Below, in pieces: positions 1-11,945 of a stretch of DNA of 64,000 nt. The notes below the pieces were generated by a model that ran no database searches, had not been told where the DNA came from, and worked only from the letters and a program-made list of their open reading frames with translations. The DNA is taken from assembly GCF_902635505.1 (NCBI RefSeq), contig NC_045428.1, positions 214,452,301 to 214,516,300 on the forward strand, written 5' to 3'. The number at the start of each line of letters is the position of its first letter. The stretch's first letter is position 1. The DNA is from Sarcophilus harrisii (Eukaryota > Chordata > Mammalia > Dasyuromorphia > Dasyuridae). The position numbers and the translations under genes are program-made.

Positions 1-1671
1 CAAGAATTTCCAGGGAACTAATGAAAAAATAAATCAAATTAAGGTAGCCTAGCTATACCAGATCTAAAACTATATTGTAAAGCAGCAATTATCAAAACCA
101 TTTGGTACTGACTAAAAAATAGACTAGTTGATCATTGGAATAGGTTAGGTTCACAGGACAAAGTAGTCAATACTTACAGCAATGTAGTGTTTGATAAACC
201 CAAAGACCCCAGCTTTTGGGATAAGAATTCACTATTTGACAAAAACTGCTGGGAAAATTGGAAACTAGTATGGCAGAATAACACCATATACCAAGATAAG
301 GTCAAACAAAATGGGTTCATGATCTAGACATAAAGAATGAGATTATAAATAAGTGAGAAACATAGGGTAGTTTACCTCTCAAACCTATGGAAGAGGAAGA
401 AATTTGTGCCCAAAGAACTAGAGATCAGTATTGATCACAAAATAGAAATTTTTGATTATATCAAGTTAAAAAGTTTTTGTACAAACAAAACTAATGCAGA
501 CAAGAGTAGAAGGGAAGCCATAAACTGGGAAAAGATTTTTACATTCAAATGTTCTGATAAAGGCCTCATTTCCATAATACATAGAGAATTGATTCTAATT
601 TATAAGAAATCAAGCCATTCTCCAATTGATAAATGATCAAAAGGAGATGAACAGATAATTCTCAGATAAAGAAATTGAAACTGTTTCTAGTCATATGAAA
701 AGATGTTCCAAATCATTATTGATCAGAGAAATGCAAATTAAGATAATTCTGAGATACCACTACACACCTTTCAGATTGACTAAGATGACAGGAAAAGATA
801 ATGAAAAATGTTGGAGGCGTTGTGGGAAAACTGGGATGCTGATACATTGTTGGAGTTTTGAACGACTCCAACCATTCTAGAGAGCAATTTGGAACTATGT
901 TCAAAAAGTTATCAAACTGTGCATAATACCTTTTGACCCAGCAGTATTTCTACTGGGATTATATCCCAAAGAGATGGTAAAGGAGGGAAAGGGACCCCCA
1001 TGTGCAAAAATGTTTGTGGCAGCACTTCTTGTAGTGGCTAGAAACTGGAAATTGAATGGATGCCCATCAACTGGAGAATGGCTGAATAAATTGTGATATA
1101 TGAATGTTATGGAATATTACTGTTCTGTAAGAAATGACCAGCAGGATGATTTCAGAGAGGTTTGTAGAGACATGAATGAATACTAAGGGAAATGAGCAGG
1201 ACCAGGAGATCATAATACACAGCAACAACAAGATTATACGATGATCAACTCTGATGGATGTGGCTCTCTTCAGCAATGAGATGATTCAAACCTTCCAATT
1301 GTTCAGTAATGAAGAGAATCAGCTACACCCAGAAAGAGAATTATGGGAAATGAGAGTGGACCACAATATAATATCTCCACTCTTTCTGTTTTTGTCTGCT
1401 TGCATTTTTATTTTCCTGTTTTCCTTCTCAGGTTTTTTTCTTTCTTTCTAGATCCGATTTTTCTTGTGCAGCAAGATAACTGTATAAATATATATATATG
1501 AGATTTAACATATACTTTAACATATTTTAACATATAGTAGACTACCTGCCATCTAGTGGAGGGGTGGGGGCAAGGAGGGGAAAAGTTGGAACAGAAGGTT
1601 TTGCAAGGATCATTGTTGAAAAATTACACATGCATATGTTTCTTAAATAAAAAGCTATAATAAAAAAAGAA
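1..1671 (+). mobile_element. L1 LINE, ORF2 C-terminal part plus 3' UTR (cut by window start)
   Basis: The plus strand carries the C-terminal part of an L1 ORF2 in broken frames. Residues such as FDYIKLKSFCTNK and DKGLISIIHRELILIYK (406-636) and REMQIKIILRYHYTPFRLTKMTG (from about 727, quoted here only as REMQIK...RYHYTP) match the end of mammalian L1 ORF2, as do the sense of 'IPFDPAVFLLGLYPKE' and 'MEYYCSVRN' near 900-1150. The 3' UTR follows and ends in an A-rich tail after AATAAA near 1645-1671. Frameshifts and stops break the frame several times, so it is dead. The 5' part lies outside the window. Confidence 0.93.
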
Positions 1672-1944
1672 AAATGTAGATGAAAACCTTGTCTATTTCT
1701 TATTATCTTCTCCTTACAAAATCTTGTGTGATTTTTTTCAGTGGAGGGTAGAAGAAGGCAGAATTGGGAAAACACTAATTCCTTGATCTCAAAAATTTGA
1801 GCAGAAAAAAATATCAAGGCATTTTTACTTAATCTGTGTGGATTGTCCAAAATGAAGAACATATATCTGTTCTACTCTCATTTATAGAATTAGTTCCAAC
1901 TAATTTCTTTTCTACATGAACTATGGTAAAAATGGAAGAAAAGT

Positions 1945-2205
1945 CAAGAATCACAGTCTCATAGAGTTAGAGCTGTAGGAAATTTTTTTCCAAGTATTTT
2001 ATCTTAAATTTGAGCACATGATGACAGAGAGAGATTAACTGACTTGTGCAAGGCAGCACAGTATATGGCAGAATCAGGATTTGAAATGAAATTCTAAAAT
2101 TTAAAATTTTCCTTATTTCCCACATTGCAATATAGATTTCTCCCCTATTAGCTAACTTGGACCTTGGCAAATACATTACAGTCTCAAGGGATCTATATCC
2201 CATTT
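1945..2205 (+). mobile_element. Eroded MIR-core SINE
   Basis: The order 'agagttagagctgtagga', then an acid-tract analogue of 'taactgacttgtgcaaggc' and 'ggcagaatcaggatttgaa' follows the MIR core consensus in the plus orientation. It is heavily diverged. Identification is by pattern only. Confidence 0.6.
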
Positions 2206-2224
2206 ATACAATCAGGTACTTCTA

Positions 2225-2420
2225 GAGCAGAATTCAAGGACTGGAGAATACTAGACTTAGAGCTGGAGCTTACTCTGACCCCCATATATTGCTAATGAGG
2301 AAACCAAGGCACAGAAAAGTTGATAAATTGCCCAAGATTGTACAAGTCTAAGTAGAGTCTAAATTCATCTGTCTCTGCATTGTCTAATTGTATCACTTAG
2401 GCACCTTTCATTTTACTCAT
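2225..2420 (+). mobile_element. Eroded MIR-core SINE, second copy
   Basis: Contains 'atgaggaaaccaaggcacag', then 'aaattgcccaagattgtac' and an 'agagtctaaattcatctg' tail. These are the usual MIR core steps (ATGAGGAAACTGAGGC, TTGCCCAAGGTCAC, GGATTTGAACC). It directly follows the previous MIR. Confidence 0.65.
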
Positions 2421-3059
2421 TATGCTTTTTTTGCATAATGAGCTGGGCCATTCTTCTAAACTTAATGGTGTGATATTTTGAAATATTTTGAGTTACAAAT
2501 AAGAAAGCTGCTGAATGAATTCCAATGAGATTTATTCTGTGTCACTAATTTGGTTCACATCACATAATGTCTTGTATGGTTAGCAAATTTCCTGTGTATG
2601 TCTGACAACTTCCAACTGCCCTATAAGACAACCAAGGTTCTGTGATTTCTTGGTATTCCTGTGAACGTCTCAGGTGTGATTCTGAATGGAGAAGCTCAAT
2701 AGAGACTTGTTTCAATTAAAAGAATCCTCAGCTTTGCTATGCTGATATTCAATAATTCCCTGCAAGCAATGTATTAACAATTCTATTCTTCCTTTCATAT
2801 CCTAGAAATTATTACAAATCATATCCCTGTGAATTTCATGGATTTTCTGTAATCAGTGAGCTCAAAAGAGGAAATAAATGGAGCAGCAGAAATATTTATT
2901 GGGAATGAAGAAGCTGTTTCTGGTAAACAGACAACAAAATAAAACCATTGTCTTTTAATGGTCTTTAATAAATAACTGTTGAATAAATGAACAAACCATA
3001 AATGAATAATTTAATGGAAATACTGAATGTGTTATTGAAGAAGCCTATAGACTTCCCAA
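2421..3059. other. Intergenic, nothing recognised
   Basis: AT-rich sequence with no credible coding frame or clear repeat. I see nothing to annotate. Confidence 0.5.
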
Positions 3060-3111
3060 TGGAGAGACAGAGACAGAGAGACAGAGAAAGAAAGAGAGAA
3101 GAGAGACAGAG

Positions 3112-3171
<60 letters not shown>
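3060..3171. repeat. (GA)n purine microsatellite
   Basis: Imperfect (GACAGA/GAGA) repeats pass into an uninterrupted (GA)n run at about 3117-3170. The purine-only strand is a mirror repeat. The open frame across it (3002-3223) is repeat-derived. Confidence 0.97.
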
Positions 3172-3172
<1 letters not shown>

Positions 3173-5344
3173 TTTCAGCTTATATTCAGACAAAATCAGT
3201 TCCTTCTCTGGGTGTGGATATGATTTTTCATCATAAGTCCCTCATAATCATAGATGATTGCATTGCTGAGAATAGTATATTGAAGCAAATGTAAACAAAA
3301 TTTATTACTCTCTTTGGTTGGCCCAACCATATGGTAAACAGAAGACTCTTCATTTAGCTATGGAGAGATTCAAAAAGAACTGGCAACCAGAGTTTGGACC
3401 ATTCTTTCTTTGTGCCCAATTGATTTGATTCCATCACTGATGGTATCTGGTAAAAAACAATATTGTAATGAGAAAAGATTTGGGCCATCTCCCTTTCAAC
3501 ATCAACATGTAGCCTCTTGGAAACAAGTGTCCTTTTTCTTCTGTATTTGTTCTTTTTTATTTTAGGTAAAAGGACTGGAAACTCTTCCCTCTTGAGTTTC
3601 CAGAGTTCAGAAGAGATGGAGGACAGCTTCTGGGAACCTCAACATTTCCAAATCTCAGTTCTGTAGTAGCCCAGAAATGATATCCTGGGAAGCAAGAAAT
3701 GATCTTAGCAAGTCACCTTTAGAATTCAATTCATTGAAAACTAAGATGAGGCCTCAATTAAATGTGAATTTGGTGAGATAAAACATATGTAATAATTGTG
3801 CCAAAAATTAATCTCACTCTCCACAGAGACTAAAAAGGTATAGGGGAGAATGTGATCCTGAGGTATTTGAGGAAAGTTATTTGTACTTAAATATCCCTTT
3901 GTAAAAACTAATTGCTGTTAAATAGTTAAATAAAACTAAAGGCCTTTCACTGTGACTTAACTGTGAAAAGAAAAAAAAAGTAGTGGAAGTTAGATTCAAT
4001 AGTATTAGAGAAGAAACAGGACACTCCCTAAACCATGAGAGTACAAGTGGTCTTACTTTGGGATACTCAATATCAATGACACTTTAACCTCAGTACAATT
4101 AGCTCAAGCTGTGAGCAATGAGTGAGCAATGAAAATGTCAGAGATAAGACCATAAAAATTTATCTCTGACATTCTCATTAGATCCAAGGTTCTTGGCAAT
4201 ATCCCAAATGGCCAGATAGCAAAAAGTTCTAAAACTCTCTAGGGCTTCCAAATGAATATAGATTCTGTAATTTTCTAAGAGCTTCTATTCTATTCTATTC
4301 TATATATAACTTATAATTCCAGTCAGAGAGGCAGTATGAATTATTAAAGTTCTGGAAGTGGAGAATGATCCCTAAGACTAAACATAGCTCATGTTAATCC
4401 TTATATCTGTTTACAAAATAATAAATCTTTTTAAAATTTAAATAAATTCTTTAAGAACAAGACTTTATAGTTAATTGATTCTTATATACTTAGAATTTAC
4501 CCTTGATTTCTCCTTTTTTAAAAAAACTTAGTCCTGTGAGTTTATTGTTATAGGAACTCCTATTAGCCAAATTCAGTATCTGCTCTACAAATTAGTCTTA
4601 AAGAATTGTCTAGCAAATTGAGAGTGACTGAGTGTCTTACCCAAGATCCCATAGCCTGTAGGTAACATAAGTGGCAGTCCTGTTCAGGTTCTTTCTATCT
4701 CAAAGAGTATCTCTCTAACTATTAGGCTACAATACCTCTGGTAATTCTGGATATTCCATAAACATTTCATAATTTTATGCAAAAAACTAATCTCAGACAT
4801 TCTGTAGAGTATTTTTCTTCTGCTTAAGTAAAATAAAGTAGCCACTACACCAGAGTAACTTCATTTAGAGGATGACTGTCTTAAAGGAGATTTCTTAGCG
4901 ATCCTTAGTCACTGACTGGGCACTTCATCATTCAAACTGAGACTTGTTAAAGAGTTTAGCTTAAAAAGGCCAAAGTTTTCCATTGCATGTAGGGCCATCT
5001 CTGATAATTTTGATTTATATTTTACTACTGGACTTAGATGGCTCCAGAGAAAAAAGTGAGACTGATAATTTACACAGCCTTCCTTCATTTAAATCTAATT
5101 CACTTGCATGTTTGGTGTCACCATCAATGCTAGTTCCAACATAGTATTTTTTGAGGAAAAAATCCACATGATCTTAGCTGAAAACATCTGCTCCAATTTT
5201 TACCATAACCACACTAGATATGTAAGAAAAAAGCTGAAAAATCCCACTCAAAACTCATATTTGAGTTTTATATTTTTATATTATATTATAAGAAAATAAT
5301 TTAATTGGGATAAATTATCTTTATTTTTTCCTTGAAATTTCTTT
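3172..5344. other. Intergenic, mostly unrecognised
   Basis: AT-rich DNA without a credible gene. It includes a perfect 14-bp inverted repeat at 4134-4147 and 4160-4173 with a 12-nt loop, a short (TCTAT)n tract near 4285-4305, and an eroded MIR at about 4600-4745 ('tcttacccaagatcccatag' followed by 'gtggcagtcctgttcagg'). Confidence 0.5.
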
Positions 5345-7505
5345 TTCAGTTTTTAATTTTTAAAAAATAATAGCTTTTTATTATCAAAATACATGTAAAG
5401 ATAGTTTTCAACATTCACCCTTGCAAAACCTTTCTCCTTCCTTTCCCCCACCCCCTCCTCTAGACACCATGTCATCCACATTCAATCCCCAGAGTCCTCT
5501 GTCTGGGTGCAGATGAATCTCTCTATCAGAAATCTATTAGAATTGTCTTGGATCACCTCATTGTTGAAAAGAGCCATGTCCATCAAAATTGATTATCACA
5601 TAATCTTGTTGTTGCTATGTACAGTGTTTTCTTGGTTCTACTCACTTCACTTAGCACTAGTTCATGTAAGTCTTTCCAGGCCTCTCTGAAATCATCCTGC
5701 TGATCATTTCTTATAGAACAATAATATTCCATGACATTCATATACCATAACTTATTTAGCCATTCTTCAAGTGATGGGCATCCACTCAGTCTTCATTTCT
5801 TTGCCAATATGATAAGAGCTACTACAAACATTTTTGCACATGTGGGTCCCTTTCCCTCCTTTATGATCTCTTTGGGATACAGGCCCAATAGAGATACTGC
5901 TGGATCAAAGGGTATGCAGTTTGATAGCCCTTTGGGCCTACTTCTATATTTCTTTCTAGAATGGTTAGAGCAAACAGACAATTTTCAGATGAAGAAATTG
6001 AAACTATTTCTAGTTATATCAAAAGGTTCTATAAATCACTATTAATCAGAGAAATGCAAATTGAGATAACTCTGAGATACCACTACATATGTCTCAGACT
6101 GATTAAGATGATAGGAAAAGATAATGACAAATGTTGGAGGGGATGTGGGAAAACTGGGACACTGATACATTATTGGTGGAAATGTGAATGGATTCAATCA
6201 TTCTGGAGAGCAATTTGGAGCTATGCTCACAGTGTTTCTACTGGGATTATATCCCAAAGAGATCTTAAAGGAGGGAAAGGGAACCACATGTGCAAAAATG
6301 TTTGTGGCAGCCCTTTTTGTAGTAGCAAGAAACTGGAAACTGAGTGGATGCCCATCAATTGGAGAATGGCTAAATAAATTATGGTGTATGAATGTTTTGG
6401 AATATTATTGTTCTGTAAGAAACAACCAGCAAGATGATTTCAGAGAGGCCTGGAAAGACTTACATAAATATGCTAAGTGAAATGAGCAGAATGAGGAGAT
6501 CATTATACATAGCAACAAGAAGATTATATAATGATCAATTTTGATGGACATAGTTCTCTTCAACAATGAAATGATTCAAACCAGTTGCAATTGTTCAGTG
6601 ATGAAGAGAGCCATCTACACTCAGAGAGAGGACTGTGGGAACTTAGTGTGGAGCACAACATAGCATTTTCATTCTTTCTATTGTTGTTTGCTTGCATTTT
6701 GTTTTCTTTCTCAGTTTTTTCTACCTTCTTGATCTGATTTTTCTTGTGCAGCAAGATAACTGTATAAATATGTATACATATATTGGATTTAACCTATATT
6801 TTAACATATTTAGCATGTATTGGATTACCTGCCATCTAGGGGAGGGAATGAGGGTAAGAAAGGGATAATTTGTAACAGAAGGCTTTGCAAGGATCAATAT
6901 TAAAATATTACTCATACATACTTTTGAAAATAAAAAGCTTTAATTAATTTAAAAAGAAACAGAATGGTTGGATCAGTTCACTACTCCACCAGCAATATAT
7001 TAGTGTCCCAGCTTTCCCACATTCCCCCCAATATTTATCATTATTTTTTCCTGTCATCTTGGCCAATTTGAATGGTATGAAATGGTACCTCAGAGTTGTC
7101 TTAATTTGCATTGATGTAATTAATAATGATTAAGAGAATTTTTTCATATGACTAGAAATGGTTTTAATTTCTTCATCTGAAAATTGTTCATATCTTTTTA
7201 TTATCAATTGGAGATATTCTTATAAATTTGAGTCAATTCTCTATATATTTTAGAAATGATGTAAAAATTTTCCCAGTTTTCTGCTTCCCTTCTAAAGTTA
7301 GTTTTGTTGTACAAAAACTTTTTAATATAATCAAAATTTTGCATTTCATAATGTACTCTAGTTCTTCTTTGGCCATAAATTCCTTCCTTCTTCACAGAAC
7401 TGAGAGGTAAATTATCCTTTGTTCTTCTAATTTGTTTATGGTATCTCTCTTTATGTCTAAATCATGAACCCATTTCGACTTGGTTTAAGGTATTGTTTTC
7501 ATACC
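5345..7505 (-). mobile_element. L1 LINE 3' part (minus), split by a nested L1
   Basis: Minus-strand L1, seen on the plus strand as a T-rich head, then the reverse of the 3' UTR and ORF2 end. It occupies 5345-5957 and resumes at 6970-7505. The two pieces join at the place expected for one L1: the left piece stops at 'ctagaatggtt' and the right resumes with 'agaatggttggatcagttc'. The frames are interrupted by stops. The L1 is 5'-truncated near 7505, where a CAGA-rich simple repeat begins. Confidence 0.9.
5967..6960 (+). mobile_element. L1 LINE 3' end inserted into the minus-strand L1
   Basis: A 5'-truncated plus-strand L1: the ORF2 end (open frames 5961-6377 and 6184-6480 cover MQIEITLRYHYICLRLIK and LLGLYPKEILKEGKG), a 3' UTR, AATAAAAAGC and an A-rich tail. 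A 9-bp direct repeat AGAATGGTT flanks it at 5958-5966 and 6961-6969, as expected for a target-site duplication. It is therefore younger than the L1 around it. Confidence 0.9.
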
Positions 7506-7562
7506 TTTAAAAAGAGAGACAGAAACAGACAGACAGAAACAGAGACACACATAGAGAGAGAT
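7506..7562. repeat. (CAGA)n simple repeat
   Basis: Imperfect CAGA/GAGA purine-rich units next to the truncated end of the minus-strand L1. Confidence 0.85.
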
Positions 7563-8340
7563 CTTTTCTTCTCCTTCTCTTTCTTCCAAGAGCAAGAGAC
7601 AACAACACATCTCCACTGATTGTCAACTACTCCAAGGAGATTGTCATTGATAGTGACCAAGAAAATCTGAAAAGGCTAACCTTTTTCCAAAGCCCCATTG
7701 GGTGACCATCTTGGATGCAATTTTTATTTTTTCCCTTCTAGGACTAACTAGGTATTTTTATGTAGAATTTTATGCAGAAACCGTTCTACAATGACCATTC
7801 CCCTTTCTGGAACACTAAGCCATAGAATCATGCTTCTATATTCCATTTCTTTTAACTTGTGTTGGGGACTAAACTGATTCAGGGTTACCATTACTGGGGG
7901 TCAATCTTTCCTGAGAGTTTCTGCCAATCTCTTACCTTAAAAGAAGTTCACTCAGCAACTTGGGTCCCAACCCATTCTTGTTTTTCAACATTAATCTCCC
8001 TCTTAAATCCTAGATTAAAATAATAGTGACTCCAAATTCCATGGTATCTCAGGCAAAGTTGCCAAATTTCACCATAATTATCATTCAAATACCTGAGACT
8101 TTCCTTGGGGACAAATGGACAGGGCTATTCAAATTACCTCAAATTACCACATAAGGAAGGAAGCAAGACTGGCACTCTTATATTATATGTCGAGAAAGTA
8201 GAGAAAAGAAAAAAGAAAGCAATTTGGATCATGGTAATATAATGAACAGGAAATAAAGGAGAGCATTGTGGATTTTTTCTAGCTCTTATTCCACTAATAT
8301 TTTTCTCACTTTCCCCAACATTCCATTTTATTATTTTTCT
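7563..8340. other. Intergenic, nothing recognised
   Basis: No credible ORF, RNA gene or clear repeat seen. Confidence 0.5.
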
Positions 8341-8693
8341 TTCTTTTTTTCTTTCTTTCTTTTGTAAATGCCCTTTAATTTAATTTCACACAACATTGAC
8401 ATCACTTAAGTGTTTTCTTATGGGTTTCAGTGAATGGGAGAAAAAACACACAAGAAAAAGTACCACATGCCTTTGGCTTGATGGAGTTTTTGATTTCCCA
8501 TCCAATCATCAGAGCCCTATTGGGGTTGAGTATAAACATTGAGTAAACAATACAGTATGTCTCTGCTTCATAAACCAAATAGAATAATTAAATCAAGAAA
8601 CACAACTATTCATTCCAATTCTCAGACTTCTCTTCCTCTCCTTTATGGCCCTCTTGTACAACTTCCCTGCTCAGATCCTTCTCTGTATTCTAC

Positions 8694-8697
<4 letters not shown>
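8341..8697 (-). other. Possible 3'-UTR retrocopy, unidentified (minus)
   Basis: Read on the minus strand this stretch ends in ATTAAAGGGCATTTACAAAAG followed by an A-rich (GAAA)n tail at its low-coordinate end (8334-8364). That is the look of a retroposed mRNA 3' end. No coding homology was recognised, so it could equally be an unknown LINE or SINE tail. Confidence 0.25.
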
Positions 8698-8724
<27 letters not shown>

Positions 8725-8940
8725 GCCCCTTTATTGTGAATGAGAAGAAAGGTTCACAAATCACTCATTACTGTATCTTTTGGTTTAAAAAATCCGGCTG
8801 GAGTTTTAATTAGAGTCAAATAAATCCCATGTTGTTAGAAAATTGTATGTAGAATAAGAACTTCTACAGATTCTTTTTCTTTATCTCCCCCCATTTTCCT
8901 AATTGTTTGTTTCCTTTTTTGTCCCCCACCATTCTATATT
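8698..8940 (-). pseudogene. Possible retrocopy of an mRNA 3' end, parent unknown (minus)
   Basis: A 26-base T run (8698-8724) is followed by 'cctttattgtgaatgagaag', which on the minus strand reads CTTCTCATTCACAATAAAGG and then poly(A). A polyadenylation signal directly before a long A tail suggests a retroposed transcript. A weak TTCTACT repeat at about 8688 and 8941 could be the target duplication. No protein similarity was recognised; an unlisted SINE or LINE is the alternative. Confidence 0.3.
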
Positions 8941-8954
8941 TTCTACTGCTTTTC

Positions 8955-9065
8955 CAAAGGATTGTCTAATGTTTTACAGACATGGAAACTGAGACTTAGA
9001 GAGGTGCATAGATTATCCAGGGTCACATAGGTATTACAAAAATTGAGGTTAGATGATCCTAACAA
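8955..9065 (+). mobile_element. MIR-core SINE fragment
   Basis: 'ttttacagacatggaaactg', 'agagaggtgcatagattatc' and 'cagggtcacataggtattac' follow the MIR core in plus orientation. Confidence 0.75.
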
Positions 9066-9116
9066 TAAATACTTTGCTGACTTTCCTTTGTTTTTATTTG
9101 TCTTTTTTGGCTTTCC

Positions 9117-9118
<2 letters not shown>

Positions 9119-9151
<33 letters not shown>
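9119..9151. repeat. (TG)n microsatellite
   Basis: About 16 uninterrupted TG units. Confidence 0.98.
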
Positions 9152-9154
<3 letters not shown>

Positions 9155-9221
9155 TTTTTATTTTTAATTTGTCCATTTGTTTTTTTTTGGGAGAGAAGTT
9201 GTTGTTTTTTCTATCATATTG

Positions 9222-9480
9222 GGGATCTTTGAGGCAACTAGGGGGCATGGTGGAACTACAGTAAGAAAGACCTGATTTCAAAACCAGTTTTAGACACTAA
9301 TTACTTTTGTTTTCCTGAGTAAAAAAATTCCTTTTGTTTGCCTCATTTTCCTCATAAAATGGGAGTACAAACAATGATACTTCTTTCCCTAGTGTATGTG
9401 TGTATAAAATAAGATAATACTTGTAAATCACTTTGCAAATCTTAAAACTCTATATAAATACTGGCTACTATTATTATATT
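9222..9480 (+). mobile_element. Mar1/WSINE-type tRNA-derived SINE
   Basis: The head 'gaggcaactagggggcatgg' and 'cctgatttcaaaaccagttt' are diverged forms of the marsupial SINE head (gaggcagctaggtggcgcag ... gttcaaatccg). The body has 'cctcattttcctcataaaat' and the tail 'ataaatactggctactatta'. This SINE class is one of the reasons for calling the genome marsupial. Confidence 0.75.
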
Positions 9481-11640
9481 TGCTATCATGAGGAAACCTC
9501 AGAAACTAACCAGTCAGAAAATTAAAATTGCAATGCATCTGTAATTTTAAATATAAGAACCAGGAATATAAACAGAGTGACAGTCAGTTGCTTCAAAGCT
9601 TGGAAAATGTCAGATTGCCTCATTGCTAGAGGAGTTCCTTTAGAACTATTCCATGAAACTATCTCTTAAGTGCATAAATCTCCAAGATCCTCTCCAAAGG
9701 TTAAAGTATACATCCCATTGTTCTTACTCATGTGACAGCACTAAAATAATACTGGTATTAAAAAGATGAGCCTTGATTTTAGGGAGAAATTTGGGATCAT
9801 TAAAGTACAATAGATAATCCAATCGGACTTTATAATTTCTCATAAATCATCCTATAATTCTGGCCTAAATTTACCATTTTGCAATTGCCACCCATTATTT
9901 TTGGTTTGGCCCTCTATGAAAGAACAATAGAAGACTAATTTTTATTTCTGAATAATATATTTATCATGTTATCTCAAACTGTTCTCTACTCCAGATTCCT
10001 TCAAGTTCCTTTAAGCAATTTTTATATATTTGCCAATTTCTCAGCACCAAATTACACTCTTTTGGTGCTAAACTTTGGGGTAGGGGGGTTGGGCTTTCCT
10101 AAAATTTGACTTCTGGACCTTAACAAAAAAAAAAAAAAACTATAATTCTATCTTGATCAGGAAAAAATAAAGCAAAATTATTTTCTTCTTTTCAACATAA
10201 GATGGAGCTAATTTATTGGTTGTCAAGACATATTGTAAATTTTTAATAAATTCCCAGTCCAACTGGTATTACCTATCTAAACTTCCCCATTTTGTACTTA
10301 AGGCAGTGAAAAACTCAACTTTATTATAATCTTTATTCCCATCACATTTCATTTAATTCAGTTTATATTATATTTTCAACATTTTGAGATTTTCTTTCAT
10401 TCAAATTCTGTCAAACATGATTGAAATAACTGAGCAACACTTTCAACCAATTTATGATGCAACCTAAAACTATTGCTTACAGTCATGTAAGCATATTCAC
10501 AAGAATATGAAAAATGTTACTTTGTTAAAATTTGCCCCAAACTATCATTAAAATATTTTTATCATTATGTTTCCATTTTGCCATATTTTCTTTAATTTTA
10601 GCCTTTTATGTTAAAAATATGTATTTTTCTTTCTCTGAGCTATAACTTTCTTGGAGATATCTATAATGCATTCAGATTTTATCTGTCATTTGTAAATTAT
10701 TGAGAGTTCTTATTTCTAACATAAATGGATTTAATATGAATATAAATCAGGTATAGGAGAGATATTAATTTCCCATACACAAAAGATATTTCTAAAACAT
10801 ACACACACTTCATAGAATGTGTTAACAGAAATACTTGTAATACTACCTCTGGGTTCACTCTACCAAACCCTCTACTTTCAATAGCAAGTGAAAATTCAAG
10901 GGGTAATTAATTCTAATTTTATTATTCTTAAGCTCTTATTCACTGAACTTCCCCTCCAATATCAATTGATCAATCAACCAATTGCTATCAAGAAACTTTT
11001 ACAAAATTATAATACTGAGAAGATTTAGGTGGGGAAAAGAAATTGAAATATTTCTTCATTCCAGGAAGCATACTCTCTCTTTAGGATAGTGACCTCAAAA
11101 ATATTGTGATGGTTATAAGGCATTACTCCACCAACAGGAACAGGAAAAATAGGTCTTGGAAGATCTTTTTGCTGTGTATAGAGTCACTATCGAGTTAATT
11201 TCTCAGTGTAGCATAGATAATGGATGATTTATTTCCTTCCTTATAAAACATAATATTTTGACTGAGGTGGATTCAATCAAGCAGGTTATTCTTTAGTGCT
11301 CTAACCAGATTTGGCTGATGGAGCAACCAGCACACTCTGTTATTGACTCCAGTTGTTAAATCTTTGATATTCTTCTAATCTTTTTAATTTATAAATTCTT
11401 AATCCTATTTGCTCTGTCCCTAGGTGACCATTCAAACGGGAGCAGCAAAGAATAACCATAAGGGACAAAGTAAAGGGACCATGCATTCCTTCCCAGAGAC
11501 CATTAACAGCTCTTTTCCTAACTAGAAGTCTTTTTAAAAGCAAGAAATTTCCTATTCGATTTCTTTGTATTCATGTATTCTAGTTTAGTGGAGAATTAAG
11601 AATGTCTTGTCATAATGGAATAAACCTAAAATATAGACTA
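9481..11640. other. Intergenic, nothing recognised
   Basis: Long AT-rich stretch with a 15-base A run near 10124-10139. I found no gene, RNA or clear repeat. The open frame on the minus strand at 11340-11543 has no recognisable similarity and no supporting context. Confidence 0.5.
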
Positions 11641-11645
11641 AAGTG

Positions 11646-11671
11646 TATGTGTGTGTGTGTGTCTGTCTGTC

Positions 11672-11712
<41 letters not shown>
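11646..11712. repeat. (TG)n / (TGTC)n microsatellite
   Basis: TG units interrupted by a short run of TGTC units (11660-11680), then TG again. Confidence 0.97.
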
Positions 11713-11713
<1 letters not shown>

Positions 11714-11945
11714 GGGGGTTATGAGGATAGACTCCTCTATTATGACATGTGAGCAGGCTCACCAAGTCTGCATGTGTATTAGTCAATCAGGGAACATACT
11801 ATAGGAATTGGACCCTGACTACTTACAGCTTTACGAATTACATTGGCCAATTAGGCCATCAAGTGGGCGTTACATATTTTATTTTAATTTTACATTGTCC
11901 ATTTAATTCTTGTTTACTATCTCTGAAGAAAGAGACTAGCTTTCT

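Noticed and set aside
3002-3223. 73-residue Arg/Glu-rich protein
   Set aside because: Produced by (GA)n repeats; the same holds for the frames over the CA, TG, TA, CT and CTTT tracts at 8943, 13082, 29041, 29588, 35467, 39078, 47242, 55769 and 58596-58923.
5345-7505. Twin-priming inversion of one L1
   Set aside because: Both orientations carry a 3' UTR, and a 9-bp duplication encloses the plus copy; a nested insertion explains it better.
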